A stretch of DNA of 64,000 nt from an uncultured Pelagibacteraceae bacterium (GTDB lineage Bacteria; Pseudomonadota; Alphaproteobacteria; Pelagibacterales; Pelagibacteraceae). The notes under the pieces are model-generated. The model saw nothing but the letters and a program-made list of their open reading frames with translations. It was not told where the DNA came from and ran no database searches. Where the stretch lies: contig CACBFJ010000001.1 in the NCBI GenBank assembly GCA_902538495.1, positions 62,001 through 126,000 on the forward strand, written 5' to 3'. Positions 37,754 through 46,175 of this stretch are shown here, piece by piece. Position 1 is the stretch's first letter. Every line of letters starts with the position of its first letter. A program made the position numbers and the translations under genes.

Positions 37754-37782
37754 TTGACACTTTTTAATATTTAAAAGATAAA
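37754..37782 (+). promoter_or_regulatory. Putative promoter of the SufU-like / HPP genes
   Basis: A perfect TTGACA at 37754-37759, a 17-nt spacer, and GATAAA at 37777-37782, 35 nt before the ATG at 37818. It is the best -35 hexamer I saw in an intergenic region. Confidence 0.45.
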
Positions 37783-37817
37783 TGGTAAGGTTTATACTTT
37801 AATTGTATATAAAAAAT

Positions 37818-38216
37818 ATGGATTTGGAAATAATAAATATCGCAGCTAATTCAAAAAATAATAAGGATATTAAAAATCATACTCACTATTCAAAGTTAAA
37901 AAATTCTACATGTGGAGATGAAATTCAAATAAAATTGATAATAAAAGAAGATAAGATAATTAATTTTGGTTATCAAACAGCCTCTTGTATATATTGTCAA
38001 GCATCTGCAAGCATACTTTCAAAGATCTCTATAAATAGTAAAAAAGGTGAAATTGTTAAGTTATGTGATGATGCAAAATTATTCTTTTATAAAGATAAAA
38101 AAAAATTTAATGATAATCTAAAATTATTTTCAAATTTATTTATAGAAGAGAACCTTGCCCGAAAAGATTGTATATTATTACCTTTCAAAGCACTTAAAAA
38201 AATAGTATCAAACTAA
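37818..38216 (+). CDS. SufU/IscU-type iron-sulfur cluster scaffold protein
   Basis: 132 aa. Three cluster-ligand positions of the NifU N-terminal fold are present: Cys32 in NSTCGDEIQIKL, Cys57 (with an extra Cys60) in YQTASCIYCQASASIL, and the C-terminal Cys in RKDCILLPF. The family assembles or transfers Fe-S clusters. It is divergent in sequence from typical IscU; the SufU-type subgroup of alphaproteobacteria fits best. ATG at 37818; an in-frame TTG at 37803 is less likely. It lies 5 nt before the HPP gene, likely one transcript. Confidence 0.8.
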   Translation: MDLEIINIAANSKNNKDIKNHTHYSKLKNSTCGDEIQIKLIIKEDKIINFGYQTASCIYCQASASILSKISINSKKGEIVKLCDDAKLFFYKDKKKFNDNLKLFSNLFIEENLARKDCILLPFKALKKIVSN

Positions 38217-38221
38217 TTCTT

Positions 38222-38686
38222 ATGGGTAATATCAAGCAATCTTTATTAGCTGGTTTATTTTCGATAATTACAATCGGAATACTAACCGGACTCACTTACA
38301 AAACTGAATTAGGTATTTTTTTACTAGCCTCTTTTGGATCATCAATGGTTTTATTATATGGATATCCTGAAAGTCCATTCGCTCAACCTAAAAATGTATT
38401 TTTTGGACACGTCATAACTACTTTGGTAGGATTATTTTTTTTATATCTAATCCCGCTTCCAATATTTTTAACAATCCCTTTAGCTGTAGGTTTGGGAGTA
38501 GGCTTAATGATATTTTTTAATGTTACCCATCCACCGGCGGGGGGGAATCCGATTATTGTAATAATTGGTAGTGTCTCACTTGATTATCTTTTAAGCCCAG
38601 TAATAACTGGCTCAGTGATAATTATTGTTTTTGCGATAGTAATCAATCGTTTTATTTTAAAAAAAATATACCCAAGCAAAAAATAA
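38222..38686 (+). CDS. HPP family membrane protein
   Basis: 154 aa with four hydrophobic segments. It shows the HPP-family marks FGSSMVLLYGYPESPFAQPKNVFFGH and THPPAGGNPIIVI. The family is an integral membrane protein group; a plant chloroplast member has been linked to nitrite transport, but bacterial roles are mostly unassigned. Its stop codon sits inside an 8-bp inverted repeat that continues into the fdh upstream region. Confidence 0.85.
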   Translation: MGNIKQSLLAGLFSIITIGILTGLTYKTELGIFLLASFGSSMVLLYGYPESPFAQPKNVFFGHVITTLVGLFFLYLIPLPIFLTIPLAVGLGVGLMIFFNVTHPPAGGNPIIVIIGSVSLDYLLSPVITGSVIIIVFAIVINRFILKKIYPSKK

Positions 38687-38698
38687 TTTATTTGCTTG
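38673..38698. promoter_or_regulatory. 8-bp inverted repeat between the HPP gene and fdh
   Basis: CAAGCAAA at 38673-38680 and TTTGCTTG at 38691-38698 are perfect complements around a 10-nt A/T loop. The left arm covers the last HPP codons, and the right arm covers a possible fdh -35 (TTGCTT). It may be a weak terminator, as no T-run follows, or an operator; the sequence cannot decide. Confidence 0.4.
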
Positions 38699-38720
38699 AT
38701 CCTTAAAAATAGGGTTAGAT
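38692..38720 (+). promoter_or_regulatory. Possible promoter of fdh
   Basis: TTGCTT at 38692-38697, a 17-nt spacer, and TTAGAT at 38715-38720, 35 nt before the ATG at 38756. The -35 lies in the inverted repeat described separately. Confidence 0.35.
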
Positions 38721-38744
38721 GTGGCAATTTAATTTTTAATTACA

Positions 38745-38750
38745 GAGGAG
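38745..38750 (+). promoter_or_regulatory. Strong ribosome-binding site of fdh
   Basis: GAGGAG ends 5 nt before the ATG at 38756. It decides this start over the in-frame upstream ATG at 38696 and is unusually strong for this window, suggesting high expression. Confidence 0.7.
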
Positions 38751-38755
38751 ATTTA

Positions 38756-39955
38756 ATGAAAATATTATGCATACTGTATGATGATCCAAAAGGAGGGATG
38801 CCAAAATCCTATGCTTTATCAGAACTTCCAAAAATAGATAAGTATCCGGATGGTATGACACTTCCTTCACCTAAAGGAAGAGATTATACACCAGGTCAAT
38901 TATTAGGATGTGTTTCTGGTGAACTTGGTTTAAGAAAATTTTTAGAAAGTAACGGACATGAATTTGTTGTTACAAATAGTAAAGATGGAGATGGGTGTGA
39001 AGCTGATAAACATATAGTTGATGCAGATATCGTTATATCTCAACCTTTTTTTCCTTACTACTTAACTAAAGAAAGAATAGCTAAAGCCAAAAATTTAAAA
39101 ATGGCAATAACAGCTGGTATTGGTTCTGACCACGTTGACTTACAAGCAGCAATGGATAACAAAATTGATGTTGTTGAAGTAACTTATTGTAATTCAAGGT
39201 CAGTTGCTGAGCATATTGTTATGATGATTGTCTCTATGGTAAGAGATTATCACAACCAACACCGAATTGTAAATGAGGGTGGTTGGAATATTGCTGATGC
39301 TGTTCAAAGATCTTATGATGTTGAAGGTATGCATATTGGTACTGTTGCGGCAGGAAGAATAGGATTGGATGCGTTAAGAAAAATGAAACCATTTGATACG
39401 CATTTGCATTATTTTGATAGACACAGACTACCTGATAGTGTTGAAAAAGAACTTAATTTAACATTTCATGAAACTGTAGAATCAATGGTTAAAGTTTGTG
39501 ACGTAGTAACAATCAACTGTCCACTTCACCCAGAAACAGAAAACTTGTTTGATGATGCTATGATAAGCAAAATGAAAAAAGGTGCTTATATTGTTAATAC
39601 AGCTCGAGGAAAAATTTGTAATCGAGATGCAATAGCAAAAGCTCTGAAGAGTGGTCAATTAAGTGGTTATGCTGGTGATGTGTGGTTCCCTCAACCTGCA
39701 CCAAATGATCACGTGTGGAGAAGTATGCCAAATCACGGTATGACGCCTCACACTTCTGGTACATCTTTAACTGCACAATCAAGATATGCAGATGGAGTTA
39801 GAGAGATATTAGAATGTTTCTTCGATGGTAAAGAAATTAGAAATCAGTATTTGATTGTCAAAGATGGTCAGTTAGCTGGTATGGGAGCTCACTCATACAG
39901 TAAAGGTTCAGCTACTGGTGGATCTGAAGAAGCAGCGAAATACAAAAAAAAATAA
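38756..39955 (+). CDS. fdh: NAD-dependent formate dehydrogenase
   Basis: 399 aa of the cofactor-free D-2-hydroxyacid dehydrogenase type, as in methylotrophic Pseudomonas. Near-diagnostic blocks: VISQPFFPYYLTKERI (formate-site region), the NAD motif GTVAAGRIG, NCPLHPETENLF, NTARGK (catalytic Arg), GYAGDVWFPQPAPNDH (Gln-Pro motif), TPHTSGT (catalytic His) and the C-terminal GAHSYSKGSATGGSEEAAKY. It oxidises formate to CO2 with NADH formation, the last step of one-carbon oxidation. A strong GAGGAG RBS and a downstream hairpin suggest a well-expressed single-gene unit. Confidence 0.97.
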   Translation: MKILCILYDDPKGGMPKSYALSELPKIDKYPDGMTLPSPKGRDYTPGQLLGCVSGELGLRKFLESNGHEFVVTNSKDGDGCEADKHIVDADIVISQPFFPYYLTKERIAKAKNLKMAITAGIGSDHVDLQAAMDNKIDVVEVTYCNSRSVAEHIVMMIVSMVRDYHNQHRIVNEGGWNIADAVQRSYDVEGMHIGTVAAGRIGLDALRKMKPFDTHLHYFDRHRLPDSVEKELNLTFHETVESMVKVCDVVTINCPLHPETENLFDDAMISKMKKGAYIVNTARGKICNRDAIAKALKSGQLSGYAGDVWFPQPAPNDHVWRSMPNHGMTPHTSGTSLTAQSRYADGVREILECFFDGKEIRNQYLIVKDGQLAGMGAHSYSKGSATGGSEEAAKYKKK

Positions 39956-39971
39956 TTCGTAAATTAAGTTA

Positions 39972-40006
39972 TTAAAGGTAGCCAATTTTAAATAGGCTAC
40001 CTTTAA
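39972..40006 (+). terminator. Hairpin terminator after fdh
   Basis: TTAAAGGTAGCC (39972-39983) and GGCTACCTTTAA (39995-40006) form a perfect 12-bp stem with an 11-nt A/T loop, starting 17 nt past the fdh stop. There is no long T-run, although the A/T base pairs at the stem foot are followed by TACG. It is best read as a terminator or 3' stabiliser. Confidence 0.65.
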
Positions 40007-40046
40007 TACGATGGACTTATCATAACAATTTTGTTTATGATATTTA

Positions 40047-40622
40047 ATGAAATATTTTATAATAATTTTCATAATTTTTACTAATATTAATTTTTCACAC
40101 TCAGCTCAAAAAGATAAAGCATATTTTGCCGGTGGTTGTTTTTGGTGTATGGAAGAGTCTTTTGAAAAATTAAATGGTGTAGAAGAAGTAATTTCAGGTT
40201 ATTCGGGTGGAGTTACTGAGAACCCAACATACAAAGAGGTGACGTATGGAAATACTGGTCACTTTGAGGTGGTAGAAGTTGTTTATAATAAAAAAATTAT
40301 TTCATATGAAAAGTTACTTGAAAATTTTTGGATTAATATAGATCCGTTTGACTCTTATGGACAGTTTTGTGACAAAGGTTATAGTTACAGATCGGTTGCA
40401 TTTTATCAAAACACTAATGAAAAGAAATTAATAGAAAAAAATATTAAAGAATTAGAAAACAGATTTAATAAAAAAGTTGTTACATACATTCGAGGTTTTG
40501 AAAAATTTTATAGAGCTGAAGAGTATCATCAGGACTTTTATAAGATTAAGCTAGAAAGATATTTAAGATATAAAAAAGCTTGTGGCAGAGAAGAAATTTT
40601 AAAAAGAATTTGGAGTCAATAG
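40047..40622 (+). CDS. msrA: Peptide methionine sulfoxide reductase MsrA, apparently exported
   Basis: 191 aa. An N-terminal signal (YFIIIFIIFTNINFSHSA) is followed by the MsrA domain with the catalytic Cys in FAGGCFWCMEESFEKLNGV, GYSGGVTENPTYKEV, ENFWINIDPFDSYGQFCDKG and EEYHQDFYKI. It repairs methionine-S-sulfoxide. The signal places it in the periplasm, unlike the cytosolic E. coli MsrA. It has its own gap after the fdh hairpin and lies 5 nt before selO, so the two are probably co-transcribed. Confidence 0.93.
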   Translation: MKYFIIIFIIFTNINFSHSAQKDKAYFAGGCFWCMEESFEKLNGVEEVISGYSGGVTENPTYKEVTYGNTGHFEVVEVVYNKKIISYEKLLENFWINIDPFDSYGQFCDKGYSYRSVAFYQNTNEKKLIEKNIKELENRFNKKVVTYIRGFEKFYRAEEYHQDFYKIKLERYLRYKKACGREEILKRIWSQ

Positions 40623-40627
40623 TTTCT

Positions 40628-42082
40628 ATGGAAAATACTATAAATTGGAATTTTGATAACTCTTATTCAAGACTATCTGATGCTTTTAAAGAACATATTA
40701 AACCTGTAGCTGTAAAGAATCCTGAATTGGTTATAATTAACGAAAGTTTAGCTAAAGAATTAGATCTAGATCTAACAAAAATTAATAAAGACAAACTATC
40801 ATCTTTATTTACAGGAAATACTCTTCCTGAGGGTAGTAATACAATTGCTCAAGCATATGCAGGACATCAGTTTGGCCATTTTACAATGCTTGGTGATGGT
40901 AGAGCAATATTAATAGGTGAACATATAACTAATGGTAATAAAAGATTTGATATTCAATTAAAAGGGTCAGGTAAAACATCATTCTCAAGAAATGGTGATG
41001 GTAGAGCAGCATTAGGCCCAATGTTAAGAGAATATATTATAAGTGAGGCAATGCATAATCTCAACATTCCTTCAACAAGAAGTTTAGCGGTAGCAAAGAC
41101 AGGTGAAAAAATAATGCGAGATACTTTACTTGAAGGTGCTATTCTAACTAGAGTCGCTTTAAGTCATATTAGGGTTGGAACTTTTCAATATATTGCAGCA
41201 AGAGATAAAAAGGATGAGTTAGAGCTATTATTGAATTATGTAATTAATAGACATTACCCAAAACTGGTAAATTCAAAAAATAAAGCAATAGATCTTTTAA
41301 TTGATCTTATGAATAAACAAACTGATCTAGTAGTCAACTGGATGAGAGTGGGTTTCATTCACGGTGTTATGAACACAGACAATATGTCAATTTCAGGAGA
41401 AACAATTGACTATGGCCCATGTGCTTTTATGGATACATATGATCCTAAAACTGTTTTTAGTTCTATTGATCATATGGGAAGATACGCTTACTGCAATCAA
41501 CCAATTATTACAAAGTGGAATTTATCAAGATTTGCAGAATGTCTAATTCCTATGATTGATGAAAATCAAAAAAAGGCAATCGAGATTGCTACTGAAATAA
41601 TTAATACTTTTGAAAAAAATTATGAAGAAAAGTGGCTTGAAATGATGAGAAAAAAAATTGGTTTACTAGGAAATCACAGCACAGACAAAACTTTAATTCT
41701 AGATTTATTAACTTGGATGCATCAAAAAAAAGTTGACTATACAAATACTTTTTGCCATTTGATGAAATTTAAAGTTCAAGAAGAAGAAGACTTTCAAGAT
41801 AGAGCTTTTAAAGATTGGAAAAAGAGGTGGAATGAAAGGCTGGTAATAAATAATAATTCTATTGAAAAAAGTATAGCATTGATGAGGACTGTTAACCCCC
41901 TTGTAATCCCAAGAAATGATAAAGTAGAAGAAACTTTAGATCTAGCAAATAAAAATAACTTTAAAATGCTTTTTGAGTTTTTAGAAATTTTGAAAACCCC
42001 TTACGAAGAGCTGAAAAATACGTATAAGTATCAAATTCCAAATGAAAATAACAAAGAGTATAAAACTTTTTGTGGAACTTAA
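40628..42082 (+). CDS. selO: SelO/YdiU family protein AMPylase
   Basis: 484 aa pseudokinase-fold protein. Seen: AQAYAGHQFGHFTMLGDGRAILIGE, DIQLKGSGKTSFSRNGDGRAALGPMLREYIISEAMH, HIRVGTFQY, and NTDNMSISGETIDYGPCAFMD (the inverted active-site loop). SelO transfers AMP from ATP to Ser/Thr/Tyr of target proteins and is linked to oxidative stress. Bacterial members usually lack selenocysteine; this one ends in FCGT, with a Cys near the terminus where eukaryotic SelO has Sec. ATG at 40628, just after msrA; a longer frame would need TTG inside msrA. Confidence 0.93.
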   Translation: MENTINWNFDNSYSRLSDAFKEHIKPVAVKNPELVIINESLAKELDLDLTKINKDKLSSLFTGNTLPEGSNTIAQAYAGHQFGHFTMLGDGRAILIGEHITNGNKRFDIQLKGSGKTSFSRNGDGRAALGPMLREYIISEAMHNLNIPSTRSLAVAKTGEKIMRDTLLEGAILTRVALSHIRVGTFQYIAARDKKDELELLLNYVINRHYPKLVNSKNKAIDLLIDLMNKQTDLVVNWMRVGFIHGVMNTDNMSISGETIDYGPCAFMDTYDPKTVFSSIDHMGRYAYCNQPIITKWNLSRFAECLIPMIDENQKKAIEIATEIINTFEKNYEEKWLEMMRKKIGLLGNHSTDKTLILDLLTWMHQKKVDYTNTFCHLMKFKVQEEEDFQDRAFKDWKKRWNERLVINNNSIEKSIALMRTVNPLVIPRNDKVEETLDLANKNNFKMLFEFLEILKTPYEELKNTYKYQIPNENNKEYKTFCGT

Positions 42083-43186
42083 TTAAAGAACATAAGGCTC
42101 AGGTCGTGCTTTTTTTCCAAGAACTCTCTCAACAGCCATATTAGAAATATCAATCGACTGATAAGCACCAGTGGTTATTAATTCCGTTAGGGCTCTTCCT
42201 ATACCAGGTGCTTGCATCAATCCTCTACCAGTAAAACCTGTAGCCAAATAAACGTTGTCAAATTTAGGATGTTTGCCCACTACAGCATTGTTATCTAATC
42301 TGTTACAATCATAATATCCTGCCCATCCTCCTGTTAATTTTAATTCCTCAAAAATTGGAATTCTATTTGCGAGTGCAGGCCAAACTAGTTCTTCAAAATC
42401 ATCCCATGCAGGTTCTAAATCTTTTGCATCAAATACCGATTTTGGTGATCCCGCTAAATACTCTTTTCCTTCAGGTCTCCAATAAACTCCTGAAGGTAAA
42501 TCTCCAGTTAAAGGCATTTCAGGAATATGTTTAGGACACTTCACACGAAATACAGTATGTTTTTGTGGTTCTACTGGTATATCTTCAAGTAATTCTTTAG
42601 TCCAACAACCAGCAGCTGAAATGATAGTTTTAGCTTTTATTTCAGAGAGAGATTTTATATTTCCCTTGATAAATTCTGCTCCAAGTTCGGTAGCTTTACT
42701 TTTTAATGCGTTATGAAACATAAAAGGATCTATCCAACCTTCACTTTGATTATCGGTAAACGTAGCTGTTTCTATTCCATCAGCGTTTATGTAAGGAAAG
42801 TGTTTTGATAACTCAGAACCTTTAATATTCTTTGTGCCAGCTTCACATGCATGATGATTTTCTAGAGCCTTATATTGTTCTTCTGCATGTTCAGGTCCAA
42901 ACATTAATAGATAGCCATTGGGCACCATACTTGCCGTAGGATTTGGGTTTTTTTCAGTCTTTAGCAATTCTGGAATTTGAAAAATAAACTCTCTTGCAAA
43001 TTTTCCTAATAGAATATTTTCTTTTTGAAAAAATTGTCTTCTAAAACCACCTAATGATAATGGAAATGATGCTGATTTATAAGTTGGATCCCTTTCTATA
43101 ACTTTAACTTTTCTACCTTCTTTTGACAAAAAGTAAGCAGTTGCTGCACCAATAATACCTCCACCAACTATTACAACATCGTCCAT
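42083..43186 (-). CDS. FAD-dependent oxidoreductase, DAO/DadA-like
   Basis: 367 aa. The Rossmann FAD motif is VVIVGGGIIGAATAYFLSKEG at the N-terminus, and the C-terminal DAO signature is VYLATGFTGRGLMQAPGIGRAL. The middle (VYWRPEGKEYLAGSPK) resembles the glycine/sarcosine/D-amino-acid oxidase and FOXRED1 group. The substrate is unknown; an N-methyl or D-amino acid would fit the family. It is 3 nt downstream of tspO on the same strand and converges on selO with no spacer. Confidence 0.85.
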   Translation of the reverse strand: MDDVVIVGGGIIGAATAYFLSKEGRKVKVIERDPTYKSASFPLSLGGFRRQFFQKENILLGKFAREFIFQIPELLKTEKNPNPTASMVPNGYLLMFGPEHAEEQYKALENHHACEAGTKNIKGSELSKHFPYINADGIETATFTDNQSEGWIDPFMFHNALKSKATELGAEFIKGNIKSLSEIKAKTIISAAGCWTKELLEDIPVEPQKHTVFRVKCPKHIPEMPLTGDLPSGVYWRPEGKEYLAGSPKSVFDAKDLEPAWDDFEELVWPALANRIPIFEELKLTGGWAGYYDCNRLDNNAVVGKHPKFDNVYLATGFTGRGLMQAPGIGRALTELITTGAYQSIDISNMAVERVLGKKARPEPYVL

Positions 43187-43189
43187 AAA

Positions 43190-43657
43190 TTAATTTAATA
43201 TAACCAAGTTAATATTTAGAAATAGTGCATAGAAACACCAAAGTAAATAGGGAATCATTAAATAGTAACTTAATTTGTTAACGGATTTAAATCTTATGAT
43301 TAACAAAAAAATAAATATTATTAATGTTATTAAAACTAACATAGCTAGAAATATTTTATGCAATGCAAAAAAAACAATACTCCAAGTTGTATTTATAATT
43401 ATATGAATAAAATAAATATAAACTGTATTCATATCTCGATTTTTACTATGCCAGAAGTTCCAGACTGCAACAGTCATCATAAAGTACAAAATAGTCCAAA
43501 CAGGAGCAAAAACCCAATCTGGTGGATTTAAACTTGATTTAATAAGCGTTGAATACCAAGGTTCTTTTAAATTAATTGATACTGCACCTCCAATGAATGA
43601 GGCTGAAAAAGTTATTATAAAAAAAAGAATAAATGATAAAATTTTATTTTTTAGCAT
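43190..43657 (-). CDS. tspO: TspO/MBR family membrane protein
   Basis: 155 aa with five hydrophobic helices. Family marks: WYSTLIKSSLNPPDWVFAPVWTILYFMMTVAVW and INTTWSIVFFALHKIFLA. The proteins bind porphyrins; in Rhodobacter TspO modulates the oxygen and light response. Here it starts 24 nt from the divergent SDR gene and is followed within 3 nt by the DAO-type flavoenzyme. Confidence 0.92.
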   Translation of the reverse strand: MLKNKILSFILFFIITFSASFIGGAVSINLKEPWYSTLIKSSLNPPDWVFAPVWTILYFMMTVAVWNFWHSKNRDMNTVYIYFIHIIINTTWSIVFFALHKIFLAMLVLITLIIFIFLLIIRFKSVNKLSYYLMIPYLLWCFYALFLNINLVILN

Positions 43658-43681
43658 AAAGGTATTATATATCTTTAAAGG

Positions 43682-44443
43682 ATGAATAAAAAAACAATTT
43701 GGATCACAGGTGGCAGTACAGGTATTGGTAAAGCACTAGCATTAAAGTTCGCTAATGAAGGTTGGAATGTTGCAATATCTGCTAGGAGAGAGAATCTTCT
43801 AAAAGAAATAGCTGATACCAATGCCAATATCAGCTCATTTCCATTAGATGTTACGGATAAAACTAAATGTAAGCAAGTCTTCGAGGAAATAAAAAATAAA
43901 TTTGAAAATATTGATATTTGTTTTTTTTCTACAGGTACTTGGAATCCTAAAAAAGAAAAAGATATCGATGTTGAGCAGATTGAAAATGTATTTAAGATTA
44001 ATTTTTTTGGAACATTAAATAGTATTAAGGCTGTAGAGGAATATTTTAAAAATAAGAAAGGTGGAAAAATTGCTATAGTTTCATCTATAGCAGGCTATAG
44101 AGGGCTACCTAATTCGACAGGTTATGGCCCGTCAAAATCAGCTTTGAATAATTTGGCTGAGAGTTTATATTTTGATTTTGGTCGTTCAAATGTACGTGTC
44201 TGTTTAGTTTCTCCTGGTTTTATCAAAACTCCTATGACAGATAAAAATGATTTTAAAATGCCTTTTTTAAAAACTGCAGAGTATGCCGCTGATAAAATTT
44301 ATGATGGATTAGTAAACAAAAATATCTTTGAGATCCATTTTCCAAAATCTTTAACATTAATACTTAAATTTTTTAGTTTTTTACCGAGTAAATTATATTT
44401 TGGTCTAATAGGTAAAATGACAAAGTATCAGAAAAAAAATTAG
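43682..44443 (+). CDS. Short-chain dehydrogenase/reductase
   Basis: 253 aa. TGGSTGIGKALALKF (cofactor loop), the Ser of IVSSIAGYRG and YGPSKSAL (Tyr-Lys) are present, as is VSPGFIKTPMTD. A hydrophobic stretch near the C-terminus (LTLILKFFSFLPSKLYFGLIG) suggests a membrane-associated, possibly lipid substrate. It converges on the DUF3833 gene of the lipid cassette (4-nt overlap); an SDR belongs to similar cassettes in other proteobacteria, so a role there is likely but inferred. Confidence 0.87.
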   Translation: MNKKTIWITGGSTGIGKALALKFANEGWNVAISARRENLLKEIADTNANISSFPLDVTDKTKCKQVFEEIKNKFENIDICFFSTGTWNPKKEKDIDVEQIENVFKINFFGTLNSIKAVEEYFKNKKGGKIAIVSSIAGYRGLPNSTGYGPSKSALNNLAESLYFDFGRSNVRVCLVSPGFIKTPMTDKNDFKMPFLKTAEYAADKIYDGLVNKNIFEIHFPKSLTLILKFFSFLPSKLYFGLIGKMTKYQKKN

Positions 44444-44985
44444 TCTTTAACAAAAACGACGGTTAATTCTGCTACCTTAAAACCAAATTTAGTCATCGTT
44501 GCTTTATTTATGGCTACTCTTTCGTCTTGTTTAAAAATCCAATCATCGAAAGTAATTTTCATTTGTTTACCTTTTACAGGAACTAATAAAACATACTCAA
44601 ATTTGAACGCTGGACCATAGGAATACCCCTTTGCTTTACCAACTACATCACCAGCTGTACCTTCATAATTATTTTCATCAATTTTGGTAATTTGCCATTG
44701 TCTTGTTTGTATTTCACCATCGTCCCAATTAAATTTTTCATCAAGGATTAATTGATTTCCATTCCATTTACCATCTAAATCTGCCGAGAACTGTCTTATA
44801 ACTTTTCCAGATCGATTTTGTAAAACACCCCATGCTTTTACATTACCTGATAAGTATTCCTCAATTATTAATCTTGGTTTTTTATTTATAAAGTCTTCTG
44901 GTTTCATTGTATTATTTGAACAGTTTGTAATTAAGAATAAAGAAATTATCAATAAAATTGGTTTAATAAGTTTTATATCACGCAT
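44440..44985 (-). CDS. DUF3833 family lipoprotein
   Basis: 181 aa. The N-terminal hydrophobic stretch ends in a lipobox (LFLITNCSNN), so it is a probable lipoprotein with Cys22 modified. The mature part has FSADLDGKWNGNQLILDEKF, DDGEIQTRQWQI and GEAKG-like repeats (VGKAKGYSYG), as in the lipocalin-like DUF3833 family. The function is unknown, but it recurs beside Cfa-like, DUF1365 and flavin amine oxidase genes. It is the last gene of that set, 11 nt after the Cfa-like gene. Confidence 0.85.
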   Translation of the reverse strand: MRDIKLIKPILLIISLFLITNCSNNTMKPEDFINKKPRLIIEEYLSGNVKAWGVLQNRSGKVIRQFSADLDGKWNGNQLILDEKFNWDDGEIQTRQWQITKIDENNYEGTAGDVVGKAKGYSYGPAFKFEYVLLVPVKGKQMKITFDDWIFKQDERVAINKATMTKFGFKVAELTVVFVKD

Positions 44986-44996
44986 GGTCTCATCTG

Positions 44997-46175
44997 TTAT
45001 TTATTCTGTATAGAAAATTGAATTAAATCAATATTTTTTGATTTAAAACCTGCCTCGCAGTATGATAAGTAAAATTCCCACATCCTTTTGAATGTTAAAT
45101 CAAAACCTTGTTTTTTAATCAACTCCCACTTCCTGTTAAATTCATTCCTCCAAATAGCTAGTGTATTTGAGTAATGATCAGCATAAGACTCGTAAGATTT
45201 TATAGTTAAACCGTTGTTTGAAACATACTTATCTATACTGCCTTTGTTTGGAAGAAAGCCGCCAGGAAAAATATATTTTTGAATGAAATCTTGTTTGTAT
45301 TTGTATCTGTCAAAAAGATTATCATCAATTGTTATTGCTTGGATAGCAGCACTTCCATTACTTGATAAATTATTTTTAATTGTTTTAAAGTAACCTTCCA
45401 AATAATTTTGACCTACCGCCTCAATCATTTCTATAGATGCAATAGAATTATATTTATCTTTCAAATCTCTGTAATCCTTTATTTGAATGTTAACTTTTTC
45501 ATTTAATCCGCACCTGTAAATTCTCTCTTTAGCATATTCAAATTGTTTTTTTGAAATTGTTATACAGTCTAATTTCACATCATACTTTTTACCAAGATAC
45601 TCGGCAAAACCTCCCCAACCACAACCTATTTCTAAAACTTTATCTCCAATTCCAGGTTTAATTAAGTCTATCAATTTTTGATATTTATTATTTTGCGCGT
45701 CAGATAAATCTTTATTTTTTTCATCAAATATCGCACTTGAGTAAGTTAGCGTTTTGTCTAACCATAAAGAAAAAAATTCATTACCAAGATCATAGTGTTT
45801 TGAAATGTTAGCTTTGCTTCTATTTTTTGTATTTTTTATGAAAATATTTTTCAAGTAATTGATAAAAGGGAAATCTAGCAGTCCAGAAAATTTATGAATT
45901 TGTTTAATATTCCTTGCTGTTATCTCTATCAAATTGGATAAATTATTCGTCTCAAAATGGTCATTCATGTAGGATTCTGCAAGACCTACACTACCTGATT
46001 TAATTAAATTAAAAGTAAAGTTTTTATTTTTTATCTTTATATTAGCTTTTAAAGTATCTTTGATATTCCCAAAACTATAGTTTTTACCATCGTAATTAGT
46101 TAGCTCTAAATGACCAACTTTTATATCTTTTAAAATGCTAAAGACTATTTTATCTGAAACAGTATTTAAATTCAT
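44997..46175 (-). CDS. Cyclopropane-fatty-acyl-phospholipid synthase family methyltransferase
   Basis: 392 aa. The central SAM-dependent domain has SKHYDLGNEFFSLWLDKTLTYSSAIF, VLEIGCGWGGFAEYL (SAM loop), SIEMIEAVGQNYLEGYF and QAITIDDNLFDRYKYKQDFIQKYIFPGGFLP, all characteristic of Cfa proteins. These enzymes add a methylene or methyl group to unsaturated phospholipid acyl chains. Its neighbours (flavin amine oxidase, DUF1365, DUF3833) make a methylated or furan-type product as likely as a simple cyclopropane. It overlaps the DUF1365 gene by 1 nt (TAATG). Confidence 0.9.
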   Translation of the reverse strand: MNLNTVSDKIVFSILKDIKVGHLELTNYDGKNYSFGNIKDTLKANIKIKNKNFTFNLIKSGSVGLAESYMNDHFETNNLSNLIEITARNIKQIHKFSGLLDFPFINYLKNIFIKNTKNRSKANISKHYDLGNEFFSLWLDKTLTYSSAIFDEKNKDLSDAQNNKYQKLIDLIKPGIGDKVLEIGCGWGGFAEYLGKKYDVKLDCITISKKQFEYAKERIYRCGLNEKVNIQIKDYRDLKDKYNSIASIEMIEAVGQNYLEGYFKTIKNNLSSNGSAAIQAITIDDNLFDRYKYKQDFIQKYIFPGGFLPNKGSIDKYVSNNGLTIKSYESYADHYSNTLAIWRNEFNRKWELIKKQGFDLTFKRMWEFYLSYCEAGFKSKNIDLIQFSIQNK

